A stretch of 25,910 nt of DNA from CAYYGL01 sp964471235. GTDB taxonomy: Bacteria; Calditrichota; Calditrichia; RBG-13-44-9; J075. Below the pieces are notes generated by a model. That model searched no databases and was not told where the DNA came from. It saw only the letters and a program-made list of their open reading frames with translations. A program made the translations under genes and the position numbers. The DNA lies in assembly GCA_964471235.1 (NCBI GenBank), contig CAYYGL010000054.1, positions 1 to 25,910 on the forward strand, given 5' to 3'. Below are positions 25,186 to 25,910 of the stretch, piece after piece (the stretch's first letter is position 1; each line of letters starts with the position of its first letter).

Positions 25186-25352
25186 GGATGGCAACGTTTT
25201 AGGCGGATAGTCGGGCAGGGAACGGTTAACGAATACGAATTAGATTGTTTTGTGATTCCCCAGCCATAGGAAGATTTTCAACTGTTGACCCATTCTGACA
25301 TTTATTATCCAAAGACCCAAGTCCATTTAATTACGCAAGTAATGTCGCTGAA
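25186..25352 (+). pseudogene. Decayed end of an Rhs/YD-repeat core
   Basis: Pieces of the conserved C-terminal end of an Rhs core can be read with breaks. One frame gives PDGNVLGG and then a stop. Another frame, starting after a TAA at 25227-25229, gives DSPAIGRFSTVDPF, then TGA at 25296-25298, then SKDPSPFNYASN in the same frame. Rhs cores typically end with 'YDPxIGRFxxVDP...SPYxYxxNNP', which this matches apart from the stop and a missing segment. There are at least one frame change and two stops, so this is a remnant. The frame runs on without interruption into the next ORF. Confidence 0.6.
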
Positions 25353-25646
25353 GTGAACTATATAATATCCAAAGGATTGGTTGCGGAAGATTCGTTATTC
25401 TTTAAAACTATGTACACTCATCATGAGGCGTTTACCAAGTGGCTTGACTATCTTGATACGGGCACGTTCACTATCTACAACGCAGAAGATGATGTGGACA
25501 TAATTTTATATACTGCAATGTTGTCTAAGTTAAAAGAACTTATGCTGGAGAAAACTGAAAAGTATTTACATCATCCTAAGTATAAGAAGTTGGCTCAAAA
25601 GGTGAAAGAAAGATTGCGTAACATAACGATTCGTTTTATAGATTAA
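25353..25646 (+). CDS. Unrecognised 97-residue protein following the Rhs core end (tip or immunity candidate)
   Basis: GTG-initiated frame of 97 residues, helical and charged, rich in Lys and Glu in its second half; no family recognised. The same frame is open upstream to the TGA at 25296-25298 and there carries the Rhs core motif SPFNYASN, so these residues may be the variable C-terminal tip of an Rhs protein rather than a separate gene. No good ribosome-binding site precedes the GTG. Alternatively it is the end of an immunity gene joined to the core by a deletion. It overlaps the start of the next Rhs fragment by 25 bases. Composition (AT-rich) differs from the nuo genes, consistent with exchanged cassettes. 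Confidence 0.45.
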   Translation: MNYIISKGLVAEDSLFFKTMYTHHEAFTKWLDYLDTGTFTIYNAEDDVDIILYTAMLSKLKELMLEKTEKYLHHPKYKKLAQKVKERLRNITIRFID

Positions 25647-25910
25647 TAGAGAACATTCGAAGAAAGAATAACGGCAGTTTGATTGATGATTTGACCGATT
25701 CCTACGGCAGCAACAATCGCTTACAGAGCGTGGCAGATGGAGTGGCTGCCAGCACGGAAGATTGGGATGCCGAAGACACCCAATTTAGCTACGACCCAAA
25801 CGGCAACGTAATACGCGTGGTAGAAAACGGCGCTGCCAAGTTTGACACGATTACCTACGACCACCGCAACCTGCCCACCCGCATCGTAACAGGCGACGGC
25901 ACGGAGATAG
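25622..25910 (+). pseudogene. Rhs/YD-repeat core fragment without start codon, runs off right edge
   Basis: The frame is open from the TAA at 25619-25621 to the window end. From about 25670 it reads NNGSLIDDLTDSYGSNNRLQ, then FSYDPNGNVIRVVENGA and ITYDHRNLPTRIV. These are standard YD-repeat core motifs of the Rhs family, which forms large secreted or surface shells that enclose a C-terminal toxin. There is no ATG/GTG/TTG with a ribosome-binding site at the beginning, and homology starts in the middle of a core. It is therefore either a silent orphan core-tip module or debris; the downstream part is not visible. Confidence 0.65.

Noticed and set aside
1..25910. tRNA, rRNA or known riboswitch
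   Set aside because: No tRNA-like T-loop/acceptor combination, rRNA segment or recognised riboswitch motif was seen by eye; a covariance-model scan would be needed to be certain.

Overview
This is a bacterial chromosomal window of roughly 50% GC. It most likely comes from the FCB superphylum (Bacteroidota, Ignavibacteria, Calditrichota or KSB1 type). The reasons are a large PorU/gingipain-type C25 protease with a type IX secretion C-terminal domain, a bacillithiol-type BshB1 deacetylase, and compact genes separated by AT-rich spacers full of small palindromic repeats. The phylum is an inference; there is no rRNA or other decisive marker here.

Left part (1-9174). A partial transposase-like C-terminus lies at the edge. 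It is followed by a minus-strand YjbQ-family gene, a gene-poor stretch carrying an orphan UPF0175 antitoxin-like gene, the 1325-residue PorU-like protease, and a minus-strand pair. The pair is a GCS2 (glutamate-cysteine ligase-like) enzyme fused to two CBS domains, followed by an AstE/AspA-type zinc hydrolase. bshB1 is transcribed divergently from this pair, and its 3' end is cut by a 10-N assembly gap.

Central and right part (10421-24888). One plus-strand operon encodes respiratory complex I in the order nuoA-C-D-E-F-[DUF433]-G-H-J-K-L-M-N, with a good sigma70-like promoter before nuoA. The order is canonical except that nuoB (between A and C) and nuoI (between H and J) are absent. At those two junctions the genes are separated by only 5 and 20 bases. 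The visible genes cover the NADH module (E, F, G), the quinone-module subunits C and D, and the full membrane arm (A, H, J, K, L, M, N). The subunits that hold clusters N2 and N6a/N6b would have to come from elsewhere in the genome.

Most of the longer gaps inside the nuo operon are filled with palindromic or tandem repeats of several unrelated families. These are a 27-30 bp hairpin array between E and F (with an assembly gap in the middle), TACG-rich and G-rich tandems at F/DUF433, J/K, K/L and L/M, GTTCC hairpins at K/L, and a four-unit oppositely oriented mini-hairpin array at M/N.

Right edge (24889-25910). After nuoN there is a decayed Rhs/YD-repeat region. It contains the end of an Rhs core with an in-frame stop, an unrecognised C-terminal tip or immunity-like ORF, and a second Rhs core fragment without a start codon that runs off the window. 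This resembles orphan Rhs cassettes.
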